Counted from the stretch's first letter, positions 1-6,766 are shown. The stretch: DNA of 35,928 nucleotides from Niabella sp. (GCF_030150205.1 NZ_JASLGT010000022.1:1-35928), one strand, 5' to 3'. Notes: generated by a model not told the origin, from the sequence alone. Numbers and translations: made by a program.

Positions 1-131
1 CCTACAATAACATTGAAGACTTACAACAAAGGCTAACGCAAGTCGTTAACAACATTACTACAATCATTACAAAATCAATCTGCGGAAATGAATTCTACCT
101 AAAAACCTTTAAATATAAATTTAATGTCTAA
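1..131 (+). CDS. 3' end of an unidentified ORF entering from outside the window
   Basis: An open frame runs from the window edge to a TAA at 129-131 and gives about 42 residues, beginning YNNIEDLQQRLTQVV and ending LKTFKYKFNV. I do not recognise the family. The tail is basic and amphipathic, as at the ends of some transposases, and a regulator remnant lacking its N-terminus begins immediately afterwards. An insertion that cut the regulator would explain this arrangement. That is inference: no terminal inverted repeat or target duplication can be seen because the left side is outside the window. Confidence 0.35.
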   Translation, partial: YNNIEDLQQRLTQVVNNITTIITKSICGNEFYLKTFKYKFNV

Positions 132-388
132 TTGGTATAAACCGTGCGCCGGGTGGTTCCCCTTTTCCAGGTGCAGATGATAGCTATGGTAAAATTTCAA
201 GCAGCAGCGGAGTTCGTAAAGGTACAATCTCTGATGCCATCAATGCTAAAACAGATATCAGAGGTTCTACGCTTTATCGCATCCTGGGGGCGCTGGGATA
301 TAAATTCGCACAATTTGGAGAAGTATTTGACGCTGTAACCGAACAGGAAATCGATGACTATATAGAGCTGCTGACCAGGGGAAAATAG
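125..388 (+). pseudogene. Remnant of an XRE-like helix-turn-helix regulator, N-terminus missing
   Basis: The frame ending at TAG 386-388 encodes a tail containing GVRKGTISDAINAKTDIRG and then STLYRILGALGYKFAQFGEV. This has the pattern of the recognition half of an XRE-type HTH (…S.G..KGT.S...N.K.....STLYRI..ALGYK…). The frame is open only from the TAA at 122-124, and no ATG, GTG or TTG codon lies in it before the HTH. The first helix and the start are therefore absent. It is most likely a truncated regulator or antitoxin. A translated gene using a non-standard start cannot be excluded. Confidence 0.45.
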
Positions 389-407
389 TGCATTCTGTTA
401 TTCAGGG

Positions 408-456
408 GACATATAGGACGGGGAGGACAGCGAGCGTAGCCACTGTCCTAAATGTC
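408..456. repeat. Nested inverted repeat after the HTH remnant
   Basis: Inner arms AGGACAG (424-430) and CTGTCCT (443-449) are enclosed by GACAT (408-412) and ATGTC (452-456). The loop contains GCGAGCGTAGCC, a wording often met in dispersed Bacteroidota intergenic palindromes. No T-run follows, so a terminator role is not supported. It may be a REP-like unit. Confidence 0.4.
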
Positions 457-554
457 GCCCAGGTCACCCAGCGATTTAGAAATTCCACGCCATCCAATCC
501 CATAAAAAGAAGCTTTTCTTAAAACAACAGTTTGGTCTGCTGCTACAAAATACA

Positions 555-586
555 AAAATGTTCCTGCCATCACGCAGGAACATTTT
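555..586. terminator. Bidirectional hairpin terminator
   Basis: A perfect 13-base inverted repeat, AAAATGTTCCTGC (555-567) and GCAGGAACATTTT (574-586), surrounds a six-base loop. The A/T ends give U-rich flanks on both strands. It lies 42 bases beyond the stop of the minus-strand lyase-like gene and downstream of the plus-strand remnant, so it can serve both. Confidence 0.75.
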
Positions 587-627
587 GCATATCATTCAAT
601 TTACCGGGAATGCCTACATGTTTTCCG

Positions 628-1395
628 CTACTGCACCACATCTGCATAGCTGGTGCCAATGCGGATGCCTTTTACAATATTGGTAACCTGGGCTTCATCC
701 CCGCCATACACGCCCCATTTGGGATCGCAGTAAGTGGCATCCATCGTGCGGCAATAATACCGCTGGCTGCCGTTGGAGAAGGTTTGCTTGGTGCCGTTGT
801 ACCACAGCTCTATATAGCCGGTAGTGGCACTGTAGGAAAGCTTCATGCGCAGCACAAATTTTAACCAGCTGCTGGTGGCCAGGGTTGTAGACCAGGGTAC
901 CGAAGCGGTATGGTTAATGTCGAAATACTGCAGCTCCAGGTTGCCGTTTTTGGTGCGCAGCATAATGGGATGGTTGGCGGTGGTGCCCGTGGGATAGGAT
1001 TTCCACTGGAATACCGCATCGGTTTGTAAGGTGGAGGGCATGTACAGCTTGCTCGTCCAGCCGATGTAGATCTCATCCCCGTCCTGGGCCTGGTAGTTCT
1101 TGGCGCCATGCCCTTCTGTACGATGGCTGCCGGAGGGCTTTAAAAATTTCCAGCAAAGGGTGCTGGTTTCATCATTGATGGTGGTAACCGCACCGGAGCC
1201 CTCAATGTTAATGTCTTTCCATACATTGGCTGAGCCCTGGGAGGCGGCACCGTTGAATAACAGGGAAGTGGCTGCGCGGGCCTGGGTGCCTGCAGCCGGT
1301 TCAGATACCGCCTGGGCGGCTTTTTTACATTGAGGCAGGGCCAGTACACAGGCACAGGCAATGGCTACGAGGCCATGCGTGGATCGTTTTTTCAT
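628..1395 (-). CDS. Secreted polysaccharide-lyase-like protein (heparin lyase I / PL13-PL20-type jelly roll)
   Basis: 255 residues with a basic, hydrophobic N-terminus (MKKRSTHGLVAIACACVLAL). Cys23 is followed by two lysines, as in Bacteroidota lipoproteins, but PQ before it is a poor lipobox, so export is clear and lipidation uncertain. The mature part resembles the beta-jelly-roll lyases: an SHRTE segment near 90 (compare the RSE motif), IYIGWTSKLYMP, FQWKSYP, WLKFVLRMKLS followed by GYIELWYNG, and CDPKWGVYGGD near the end. In that fold such strands line the groove of glucuronan, heparin and alginate lyases, which cleave uronic-acid glycans by beta-elimination. Substrate and activity cannot be read from the sequence. 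It is a single gene, divergent from the SerB fusion and close to a terminator. The start is ATG at 1395. Confidence 0.62.
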   Translation of the reverse strand: MKKRSTHGLVAIACACVLALPQCKKAAQAVSEPAAGTQARAATSLLFNGAASQGSANVWKDINIEGSGAVTTINDETSTLCWKFLKPSGSHRTEGHGAKNYQAQDGDEIYIGWTSKLYMPSTLQTDAVFQWKSYPTGTTANHPIMLRTKNGNLELQYFDINHTASVPWSTTLATSSWLKFVLRMKLSYSATTGYIELWYNGTKQTFSNGSQRYYCRTMDATYCDPKWGVYGGDEAQVTNIVKGIRIGTSYADVVQ

Positions 1396-1436
1396 CGTTT
1401 TTTAGTTTTAGGGTTTAAAAATCTTCAGACAACAAG

Positions 1437-1481
1437 CGTTTGCGCAGGCAAACGAACATTTGTATAAATGTACATACAAAT
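1437..1481. promoter_or_regulatory. Two adjacent palindromes upstream of the lyase-like gene
   Basis: CGTTTGC-gcag-GCAAACG (1437-1454) is followed by ATTTGTAT-aaatgtac-ATACAAAT (1458-1481). Both are perfect inverted repeats of seven and eight bases. They lie 42-86 bases upstream of the lyase-like start, where an operator or promoter-proximal activator site would be expected. No regulator is assigned. The first could alternatively be an RNA hairpin in the 5' leader. Confidence 0.4.
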
Positions 1482-1619
1482 AAAATACCCTCCGAAAAAG
1501 TTCCTACAACGTTTTCGGGCTTCGGGGTATACAACAAAGCTCCTTTTCTCCCGCCCCGGCCCCAGCCGGCAACCGGAAAAAAACCGGTTCCTAAAATGCC
1601 GTCTCCTGTTAATAGGCCC

Positions 1620-1627
1620 TACTTTTG
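1620..1627 (+). promoter_or_regulatory. Bacteroidota -7 box for the SerB fusion
   Basis: TACTTTTG matches TAnnTTTG exactly and lies 36 bases before the ATG at 1664. No -33 TTG was found at 19-21 bases upstream. The TTG inside this box could be misread as a start codon for a longer protein. Confidence 0.55.
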
Positions 1628-1663
1628 CACCGCCAATACCCAAGGATTGACATTGACAAGGAA

Positions 1664-2950
1664 ATGAAACAAAAGCATTACTACATCATCGATTTTGACA
1701 GCACGTTTACGCAGGTAGAAGCCCTGGATGAACTGGTACGGATCTCTTTAAAAGACAACCCCAAACGGGAAGCCGTTTATAAAAAGATAGAGGATTTTAC
1801 CAACCAGGCCATGAATGGTACCATGTCTTTCTCAGATAGCCTGGCGGCACGTGTAAAACTGCTGGAGGCCGATAAATCGCACCTGAAAAAACTGGTGGTG
1901 CACCTGAAAAAAAAGGTATCCCGATCCTTTTCCCGCAACGCGGCGTTCTTTAAAAAACATGCGGACGATGTACTGATTGTTTCCGGGGGCTTTAAGGAAT
2001 TTATTACACCGGTGGTAAAAAAATTCCATATCAAAAAAGAAAATGTTTACGCCAACACCTTTGTATTTGATGCCGCGGGGAAGATCATTGGCTACGATGA
2101 TCAAAATCCATTAAGCAAGGAAGGCGGAAAAGTGATCCTGATCCGCGACCTGAATTTACAGGGCGAGCTTTATGGTATTGGCGATGGCTATTCCGATTTT
2201 CAACTGCGCGAAAGCGGGCTGATAAAAAAATTCTTTGCCTATACCGAAAATATTTCGCGCAAAAGCGTAACGGCTAAAGCCGACCATGTAACCCCCAGCT
2301 TTGACGAGTTTCTTTACCTGAATAAATTGCCGGGCGCTATCTCCTACCCCAAAAACCGGATCCATTGCCTGGTGATGGGCGCGGTGGCCGAAAAGGACCG
2401 GCTGCCCCTGGAACAGGAAGGGTTTACCCTGGTATACGAAAAAGACGCTGATGAAAAAGCCCTGCAACAAGCCAGCATGCTGCTGATAAGCCCGGATGTA
2501 GTACTGGACCCTAAAAAGTTAAAAAAGGCTACCCGCTTAAAAGCGATCGGTGTTAGCGGAAGGATAAAAACCGGCATTCCGCTGGAGCTTTGTACCGAAA
2601 TGGGTATCGTGGTATTTGGCAGTGCGAAAACCAACGGGCAACCGGCACAGCGCATGATCGATTTTATGAATAAAGGCGCTATCAGCGACAGCGCTAATTT
2701 TCCCCGGCTACAGCTGCCGGCAGTAAATAATACCCACCGCATCATTCATATTCATAAAAATGTACCGGGCGTTCTGGCACAGGTAAACCTGCTGCTGGCG
2801 CGGCACCAGATCAACATCAGCGCACAGTTCCTGATGACCAATGCCATTGCGGGTTATACCATTATTGACATTGATAAGAACTACGATAAGCAATTGCTGA
2901 AAGAATTAAAAAAAATAGAGCACACCATTAAAACCAGGGTGCTCTATTAA
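1664..2950 (+). CDS. Phosphoserine phosphatase fused to SerA-derived vestige and ACT domain (NAD domain absent)
   Basis: 428 residues. Residues 1-225 are a HAD phosphatase of the SerB type: nucleophile motif DFDST at 10-14, VSGG at 107-109, lysine of EGGK at 156, and GDGYSD at 173-178. All catalytic positions for phosphoserine hydrolysis, the last step of serine synthesis, are present. Residues about 232-325 resemble the N-terminal substrate domain of 3-phosphoglycerate dehydrogenase. The frame then jumps to the SerA C-terminal segment (MIDFMNKGAISDSANFPRLQLP) and an ACT domain with HIHKNVPGVLAQVN at 362-375, ending in TRVLY as SerA does. The roughly 190-residue Rossmann NAD domain and its GxGxxG are missing, so dehydrogenase activity is not expected. 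The ACT domain may sense serine. ATG 1664 is chosen because the longer frame starts at a TTG within the -7 box. Confidence 0.85.
   Translation: MKQKHYYIIDFDSTFTQVEALDELVRISLKDNPKREAVYKKIEDFTNQAMNGTMSFSDSLAARVKLLEADKSHLKKLVVHLKKKVSRSFSRNAAFFKKHADDVLIVSGGFKEFITPVVKKFHIKKENVYANTFVFDAAGKIIGYDDQNPLSKEGGKVILIRDLNLQGELYGIGDGYSDFQLRESGLIKKFFAYTENISRKSVTAKADHVTPSFDEFLYLNKLPGAISYPKNRIHCLVMGAVAEKDRLPLEQEGFTLVYEKDADEKALQQASMLLISPDVVLDPKKLKKATRLKAIGVSGRIKTGIPLELCTEMGIVVFGSAKTNGQPAQRMIDFMNKGAISDSANFPRLQLPAVNNTHRIIHIHKNVPGVLAQVNLLLARHQINISAQFLMTNAIAGYTIIDIDKNYDKQLLKELKKIEHTIKTRVLY
2907..2947 (-). terminator. Minus-strand intrinsic terminator embedded in the end of the SerB fusion
   Basis: Arms ATAGAGCAC (2915-2923) and GTGCTCTAT (2939-2947) are perfect. 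On the minus strand the stem is followed by a run of eight or nine T (2907-2915). It faces transcripts of the ArsR operon, whose last stop codon lies about 350 bases upstream in that direction. The same bases encode the last residues of the convergent gene. Confidence 0.6.
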
Positions 2951-2952
2951 AA

Positions 2953-3051
2953 GCAAGGAATAGCTGTATGCCAATCCTTGCCGTTTCCTTAAGCGATTGT
3001 TATGATGGCCGCAGATGCTGTTAAGCGTCAAACGATTTTTGATTTTTTTTT
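2953..3051 (+). terminator. Possible weak plus-strand terminators after the SerB fusion
   Basis: Two candidates follow the stop codon. GCAAGGA/TCCTTGC (2953-2959 and 2975-2981) has only a poor T-run. TCAAA/TTTGA (3028-3032 and 3038-3042) has a short AT-rich stem followed by nine T (3043-3051). Neither is strong alone. Confidence 0.35.
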
Positions 3052-3061
3052 AAATTAAGGC

Positions 3062-3265
3062 CGCTGATAATCAGCGCAGCTTGCCATGACAGGGCGTGAC
3101 AAGTTACGCTGGTTGCATGCCGTCTCTAAGATATTTTTGAATAGGACTAAGCTGTGGTTCGATTTAACGCGATGGACGCAACGTATCCGCAACGGTCGCA
3201 ATGGGAACCTGAATCTTGAAAAATCCCCTTTGCGTATTCCTTGCGTGGCCTTTGCGGAATCCCTT
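3062..3265. repeat. Intergenic palindromic repeats (stretch without a gene, 2951-3297)
   Basis: CGCTGAT-A-ATCAGCG (3062-3076) is a perfect palindrome. From about 3170 to 3265 there is an imperfect inverted repeat of GCAA/TTGC words: GGACGCAACG, CCGCAACGG and TCGCAATGGG on one side, CCCTTTGCG, CCTTGCGTGG and CTTTGCGG on the other. This looks like a dispersed REP-type element. The two short ORFs crossing it have repeat-like composition and are not called as genes. Confidence 0.45.
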
Positions 3266-3297
3266 TTAAGTAAACGACATTAGTATGCCCATACCAA

Positions 3298-3864
3298 TTA
3301 TACCCACAGCGCTCCCCGGAATCCCCGTGCCGCGTAATACGACTCTGCCCCGTTATGATAGGTAAATACATGATCATAACGCCGGTCGCAAAAAAGCGCC
3401 CCGCCCCGCTTTCTTATAGCCGCGGGCGTTTGTATCCAGCTGGAGGTTTTTAAATCAAAGGGACCCAGCTGCTGCAACCGGCGGTATTGCTCCTCTGTTA
3501 ATAATTCTATACCCATCGCCTTTGCCATTTCCATTGCACTGTCTGCCGGTTTATGTTCCTTCCGCGATGCCAGTGCATCGCCATCAAAACAAAGGCTTCG
3601 TCGCCCTTTAGGACTTTCGGCAGCACAATCTGCAAAAAGATAGACATCCTCCTTTTTATTATATTCCACTACATCCGGTTCGCCCCCGGTGCGTTCCATT
3701 TCCTCCAGCGACCAGAGTTTTTCGGGGCTGGCCTGCAGCCTTGCCTGTACCGCAGCCCATTCAATATCCTTATGCCGGTTTTTGTTTTTTTCAAAACGGG
3801 CTTTTAATAGTTCCAGTAATGTTGTAGCCTGCGATGCGGGCAACTGCTTTTTTGTAGCCTTCAT
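3298..3864 (-). CDS. DUF4256 family protein
   Basis: 188 residues, soluble, with no signal peptide or membrane segment. Recognised by the family wording LWSLEEMERTGGEPDVV, SLCFDGDALASRKEHKP and MAKAMGIELLTEEQYRRLQQLG, followed by an SSWIQTP segment and a C-terminal YHNGAESYYAARGFRGAL. The family has no established biochemical role. It is the last gene of a six-gene minus-strand cluster headed by an ArsR repressor, 39 bases after the VOC gene, so its expression is probably tied to that repressor. The ATG at 3864 follows the VOC stop at normal spacing. Confidence 0.8.
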   Translation of the reverse strand: MKATKKQLPASQATTLLELLKARFEKNKNRHKDIEWAAVQARLQASPEKLWSLEEMERTGGEPDVVEYNKKEDVYLFADCAAESPKGRRSLCFDGDALASRKEHKPADSAMEMAKAMGIELLTEEQYRRLQQLGPFDLKTSSWIQTPAAIRKRGGALFCDRRYDHVFTYHNGAESYYAARGFRGALWV

Positions 3865-3903
3865 ATCCTGTTGTTTAAAGGTTTTGTTTGTTCACCCCGG
3901 GGG

Positions 3904-4257
3904 TTAAACCGCCTGTCCAAAGGTCAGCAGGTTATTATCAGGATCCAGTAGTGTAAATTCTTTTTGTCCCCAGGGCTTTAGTTGCAAATGCCCGGCCGGA
4001 TGTATGGCCACGGAACGGTCCAGCAGCAACTGGTACAACTGATCAATATCATTAGTGCGGATATATACCTGGCCGTAATTCTGTTTGGAGTCCAGCTCCC
4101 TGAATTCAAAAAAATGCAGCTGGATGCGGTCCTTGCCAACCATCAGGTATCCTTCATAATCATTTCCCACCTGCTGAAAGCCCAATTGATCGATATAAAA
4201 TGCTTTTGTAATTGTCTTATCGCGCATGGGTAATTTCGGGTGAATGTCTGTAAGCAT
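3904..4257 (-). CDS. VOC (glyoxalase/bleomycin-resistance) family protein
   Basis: 117 residues from ATG 4257 (MLTDIHPKLPMRDK). A longer frame adds 12 mostly hydrophobic residues before the conserved beginning and is not preferred. The protein has the pattern of a small single-domain VOC protein: KLPMRDKTITKAFYIDQLGFQQVG, a central QLHFFEF strand, YIRTNDIDQLYQ, and LKPWGQKEFTLLDPDNNLLTF at the end. Relatives bind metals for glyoxalase-type chemistry or bind drugs such as bleomycin. Several of this short type bind ligands without known catalysis, and substrate cannot be inferred. Fifth gene of the ArsR-headed cluster, 56 bases after the YdeI-like gene. Confidence 0.78.
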   Translation of the reverse strand: MLTDIHPKLPMRDKTITKAFYIDQLGFQQVGNDYEGYLMVGKDRIQLHFFEFRELDSKQNYGQVYIRTNDIDQLYQLLLDRSVAIHPAGHLQLKPWGQKEFTLLDPDNNLLTFGQAV

Positions 4258-4313
4258 TATGAGATAAATTTTGAGGAGAAAAATCAGGCACACATGGAGT
4301 GCTTCAGGCCCGG

Positions 4314-4889
4314 TTAATCCTCCGGCCCTTTTCCTTCCAGGATATTCGGTATATATTTTTCCACCCGTGCCGCCCGGGTTTTGGATTGTTTAGCCTGCGA
4401 AAAATAAAACAGGTAGGCGCGTTGCCGGCCGGGTGTCAGCGCGGCAAAGGCCTTCTTCAGCGCCGGTAACGCATCCAGCTTTTGCTGAAACTCTTCCGGC
4501 ACCGCATAATCCTTTGTCTTTTTCAAGGGTACTTTTAAACCCGCCCGTTCTACTTCTATGGCCTCATAAATATAGGTTTTTATCTGAGCGGTCTGCTGTT
4601 TTATCTCCTTTATGTTTGTAAAGCGGATCTGGCGGGCCGACTGTACATTTTCCGTTTGCTGGATCAGAATGCCCGCGGGGTCCTGCAACAGGGCGCCTTT
4701 GAAAAGCAGCAAGGCACAATATTCTTTAAACACATGGATCAGCACAATATTGCGTCCCTCAAATACATAACAGGGGCAGCCCCATTTCAGCTCTTCGGTA
4801 AGGCCGCAATCCAGCACGATCTTTCGCAGGAGCTTTATTTCCTCCTGCCATTTTCCTTTATCAAAATAGAAATCGGTTTTCGGGTTCAT
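4314..4889 (-). CDS. YdeI/OmpD-associated family protein with DUF1801 domain
   Basis: 191 residues, cytoplasmic. The first part (about 1-110: ELKWGCPCYVFEGRNIVLIHVFKEYCALLLFKGALL) is a DUF1801-like alpha/beta domain. The second part (VPEEFQQKLDALPALKKAFAALTPGRQRAYLFYFSQAKQ, then TRAARVEKYIPNILEGKG) is the YdeI/OmpD-associated module. E. coli YdeI is linked to tolerance of envelope-active peptides, but its biochemistry is unclear, so no function is assigned. Fourth gene of the ArsR-headed cluster, 29 bases after the DoxX gene. Start ATG 4889. Confidence 0.8.
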   Translation of the reverse strand: MNPKTDFYFDKGKWQEEIKLLRKIVLDCGLTEELKWGCPCYVFEGRNIVLIHVFKEYCALLLFKGALLQDPAGILIQQTENVQSARQIRFTNIKEIKQQTAQIKTYIYEAIEVERAGLKVPLKKTKDYAVPEEFQQKLDALPALKKAFAALTPGRQRAYLFYFSQAKQSKTRAARVEKYIPNILEGKGPED

Positions 4890-4918
4890 ATACTATTTTT
4901 TGATCCGTTACCATAAAG

Positions 4919-5299
4919 TTAAGCAGGCTTACTGATTTTCCGGCTTGCCGGCCGGAAATACCAGGATACCATGGTAAGCACGAGTAATAAGGATGGGCCA
5001 AAAAGGTCTTTACCACGATCGCCCAAAACCAGGTGCGAAAAAATGGCACCCGTCATAGCAAAAAAGAAGCCGGCATATGCCCATTCTTTTAATAACGGGA
5101 ATTTTGGTATAAGCACGGCTATTACCCCCAGTATTTTCCAGATAGCCAGCAAGGTAAGCAGGTACGCCGGGTACCCCAGGTGCGCCATCAGGGTGGTTTC
5201 TTCTTTGGTCTGCATCAGCTGTACAATGCCGGTAGACAGCATGCCCAGGGCCAGCCAGGCCGTAGCGATCCAATAAATAATCTTGTCTCTTTTTTTCAT
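4919..5299 (-). CDS. DoxX-like small membrane protein
   Basis: 126 residues with about four hydrophobic helices: IIYWIATAWLALGMLSTGIVQL, a central segment around LLTLLAIWKILGVIAVLIP, WAYAGFFFAMTGAIFSHL, and LLLVLTMVSWYFRP. The motif order, and the conserved KILGVIAVLIP and WAYAG words, fit the DoxX_2 type common in Bacteroidota. DoxX relatives are linked to redox and thiol stress in some bacteria, but no role is shown for this type. It is third in the cluster, 48 bases after the SRPBCC gene. ArsR, SRPBCC and DoxX together are a recurring Bacteroidota arrangement. Confidence 0.8.
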   Translation of the reverse strand: MKKRDKIIYWIATAWLALGMLSTGIVQLMQTKEETTLMAHLGYPAYLLTLLAIWKILGVIAVLIPKFPLLKEWAYAGFFFAMTGAIFSHLVLGDRGKDLFGPSLLLVLTMVSWYFRPASRKISKPA

Positions 5300-5347
5300 A
5301 ACGGTGGTTTACTGTGTATGGGTGCGGTATCCGTACAAACCGCACTA

Positions 5348-5815
5348 TTATTTTAACTTACCTGCGATTTGCTCCAGGCGGTCATGTGCCATGTTGATGC
5401 CATAGGAAAAAGGCAGTTTCAATTGCTCGGCCCGGTGCTTTTCAGACCGGTATACTACCTGCATGATCAACCGGCTGGTATCTTCGGACAGGGGTTCAAA
5501 TTCCAAAAACTCCAGCTGGATGCCAAAGGGCGCATTTTCCATTTCAAAGGTGCGGGTGATCTTTTTTCCGGGTACAAATTCATGGATAGAGCCGTTTGCA
5601 CGGAATACTACGTTTCCTTCTGCATTACTGGTTTCAAACTGGTACCCGCCGTGTTGCTTGTTTTCCAGCTTTAATACTTTTGTGCCCATCCACTGTTCCA
5701 CAATTTCGGGTTCGGCATAAGCCCTGAACAACAGATCTACCGGCAGGTCAAACTCCCGCGTAATCACCAGGTCCTGCCGGCCTTCTCCGGCATTGATTTT
5801 TGTTTTCCGTTCCAT
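5348..5815 (-). CDS. SRPBCC (AHSA1-like) domain protein
   Basis: 155 residues. The N-terminal TREFDLPVDLLFRAYAEPEIVEQWMGT is the typical entry of AHSA1-like START/Bet v1 folds. It continues with GYQFETSNAEGNVVFRANGSIHEF, GKKITRTFEMENAPFG, and a final long helix (LPFSYGINMAHDRLEQIAGKL). Such proteins form a hydrophobic cavity for a ligand or partner, and the ligand is unknown. The ATG is only five bases after the stop of arsR, so the two are translated from one message and probably coupled. A paralogue-like gene of the same superfamily lies at 6334-6762 on the other side of the ArsR promoter. Confidence 0.85.
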   Translation of the reverse strand: MERKTKINAGEGRQDLVITREFDLPVDLLFRAYAEPEIVEQWMGTKVLKLENKQHGGYQFETSNAEGNVVFRANGSIHEFVPGKKITRTFEMENAPFGIQLEFLEFEPLSEDTSRLIMQVVYRSEKHRAEQLKLPFSYGINMAHDRLEQIAGKLK

Positions 5816-5820
5816 ACTGT

Positions 5821-6144
5821 TTATTTTTTTGATTTGTATTTTTTCATTACGTCTTCCAGTTTGTTAAACCGGTCGTCCCACATTTTGCGGAACGGCTCAA
5901 TAAAGTCGGATACTTCTTTCATTTTTTTTGCATTAAAATGGTAATAAATTTCCCGGCCTGTTTGTTCCTGTTGCAACAGCTCACACTCGGTAAGGATCTG
6001 CAGGTGTTTAGATACGGTAGGCCGCGCCGTATCAAAATTGGCGGCGATAGCACCGGCCGTCATGGATTGTGCCGCTACCAGCAGCAGGATGGCCCTTCTT
6101 GTAGGGTCGGCTATAGCCTGGAAAACATCGCGTCTTAAATTCAT
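5821..6144 (-). CDS. ArsR-family winged-helix repressor
   Basis: 107 residues, the usual size. RRDVFQAIADPTRRAILLLV is the family signature. The recognition helix lies around ARPTVSKHLQILTECELLQQEQTG, and the wing around REIYYHFNAKKMKEV. No CxC or other cysteine metal-site motif is present, so it belongs to the non-metal branch that usually travels with SRPBCC genes. It heads the six-gene minus-strand operon. Two copies of a palindromic site overlap its own promoter immediately upstream, so negative autoregulation is likely. The inducer is unknown. Confidence 0.9.
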   Translation of the reverse strand: MNLRRDVFQAIADPTRRAILLLVAAQSMTAGAIAANFDTARPTVSKHLQILTECELLQQEQTGREIYYHFNAKKMKEVSDFIEPFRKMWDDRFNKLEDVMKKYKSKK

Positions 6145-6147
6145 TAT

Positions 6148-6194
6148 GTAGCTATTTGACTACAAATATACATGTAGTCATTTAACTACTCAAA
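6148..6194 (-). promoter_or_regulatory. arsR operon promoter with two overlapping operators
   Basis: On the minus strand a -33 TTTG (plus-strand 6191-6194) is separated by 20 bases from a -7 TATATTTG (6163-6170), which matches the Bacteroidota consensus exactly. Two 16-base palindromes lie here: GTAGTCATTTAACTAC (6174-6189) fills the spacer and GTAGCTATTTGACTAC (6148-6163) covers the start region. Their first bases are 26 apart, about two and a half helical turns. Binding of a dimer at either site would block polymerase. ArsR is the obvious ligand. Confidence 0.8.
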
Positions 6195-6302
6195 TTTTTA
6201 TTTTTATTTGTCACCCTTTAAAGCCGGTGTACATATCAAAAATGTCCGGATTGCCCGGGCAGAAGGTCTGATTTACACCCGGCAGCTGCCGTTTCCCGAT
6301 CC

Positions 6303-6310
6303 TATCTTTG
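6303..6310 (+). promoter_or_regulatory. -7 box of the plus-strand SRPBCC gene
   Basis: TATCTTTG matches TAnnTTTG exactly, 23 bases before ATG 6334. This implies a very short 5' leader and supports the inner start codon. No clear -33 TTG was found. Confidence 0.55.
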
Positions 6311-6333
6311 TATTTCAACAATACCTGTCAATA

Positions 6334-6762
6334 ATGAAAAGTATCTATCACCGGTTACTCATTGAGGCTCCGCCGGAAAAAGTTTATGAAGCATTAACAA
6401 CCCAGGAAGGACTGGCCGGCTGGTGGACACCGGACACAGAGGCTATTCCCCAAACCGGAAGTGTATCGCGGTTTGTATTTGGGCCCAGCTATTTTAAAGA
6501 AATGAAGGTAGAAGCCCTCATGCCTTTTACCAGTGTGCAATGGCGTTGCTTAAAAGGGTATGAAGACTGGATTGGCACTACCCTTAATTTTGAATTGCAG
6601 CCACACGTCAAAGGAACGGTGCTGCTCTTTCACCACGACGGGTGGAAGGACTATACACCGGAATTTGCTTCCTGCAGTTATGATTGGGCGCTTTTTTTCA
6701 GGAGCCTGAAATTTCTTTGCGAAACCGGTAAAGGATTTCCTTATCCGGAGTTTAATAAGTAA
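6334..6762 (+). CDS. SRPBCC (AHSA1-like) domain protein
   Basis: 142 residues from ATG 6334 (MKSIYHRLLIEAPPEKVYEALTT). The longer frame from 6208 runs through a -7 box and is rejected. The protein shows the AHSA1-like order: LLIEAPPEKVYEALTTQEG, LAGWWTPDTEA, RFVFGPSYFKEMKVEALMPF, VQWRCLKGYEDWIGTTLNFEL, and a last helix (YDWALFFRSLKFLCETGKG). It probably binds a hydrophobic ligand, which is unknown. It has its own promoter, is divergent from arsR, and its stop is only four bases from the stop of folE on the other strand, so the two transcripts overlap at their 3' ends. Confidence 0.82.
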   Translation: MKSIYHRLLIEAPPEKVYEALTTQEGLAGWWTPDTEAIPQTGSVSRFVFGPSYFKEMKVEALMPFTSVQWRCLKGYEDWIGTTLNFELQPHVKGTVLLFHHDGWKDYTPEFASCSYDWALFFRSLKFLCETGKGFPYPEFNK

Positions 6763-6766
6763 GGAT

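Noticed and set aside
3086..3377. Two short overlapping ORFs between the SerB fusion and DUF4256
   Set aside because: They cross the GCAA/TTGC repeat region, have no recognisable motif and no start signals.
6208..6333. 42-residue N-terminal extension of the plus-strand SRPBCC protein
   Set aside because: It contains the -7 box and no conserved residues. The family domain begins at ATG 6334.
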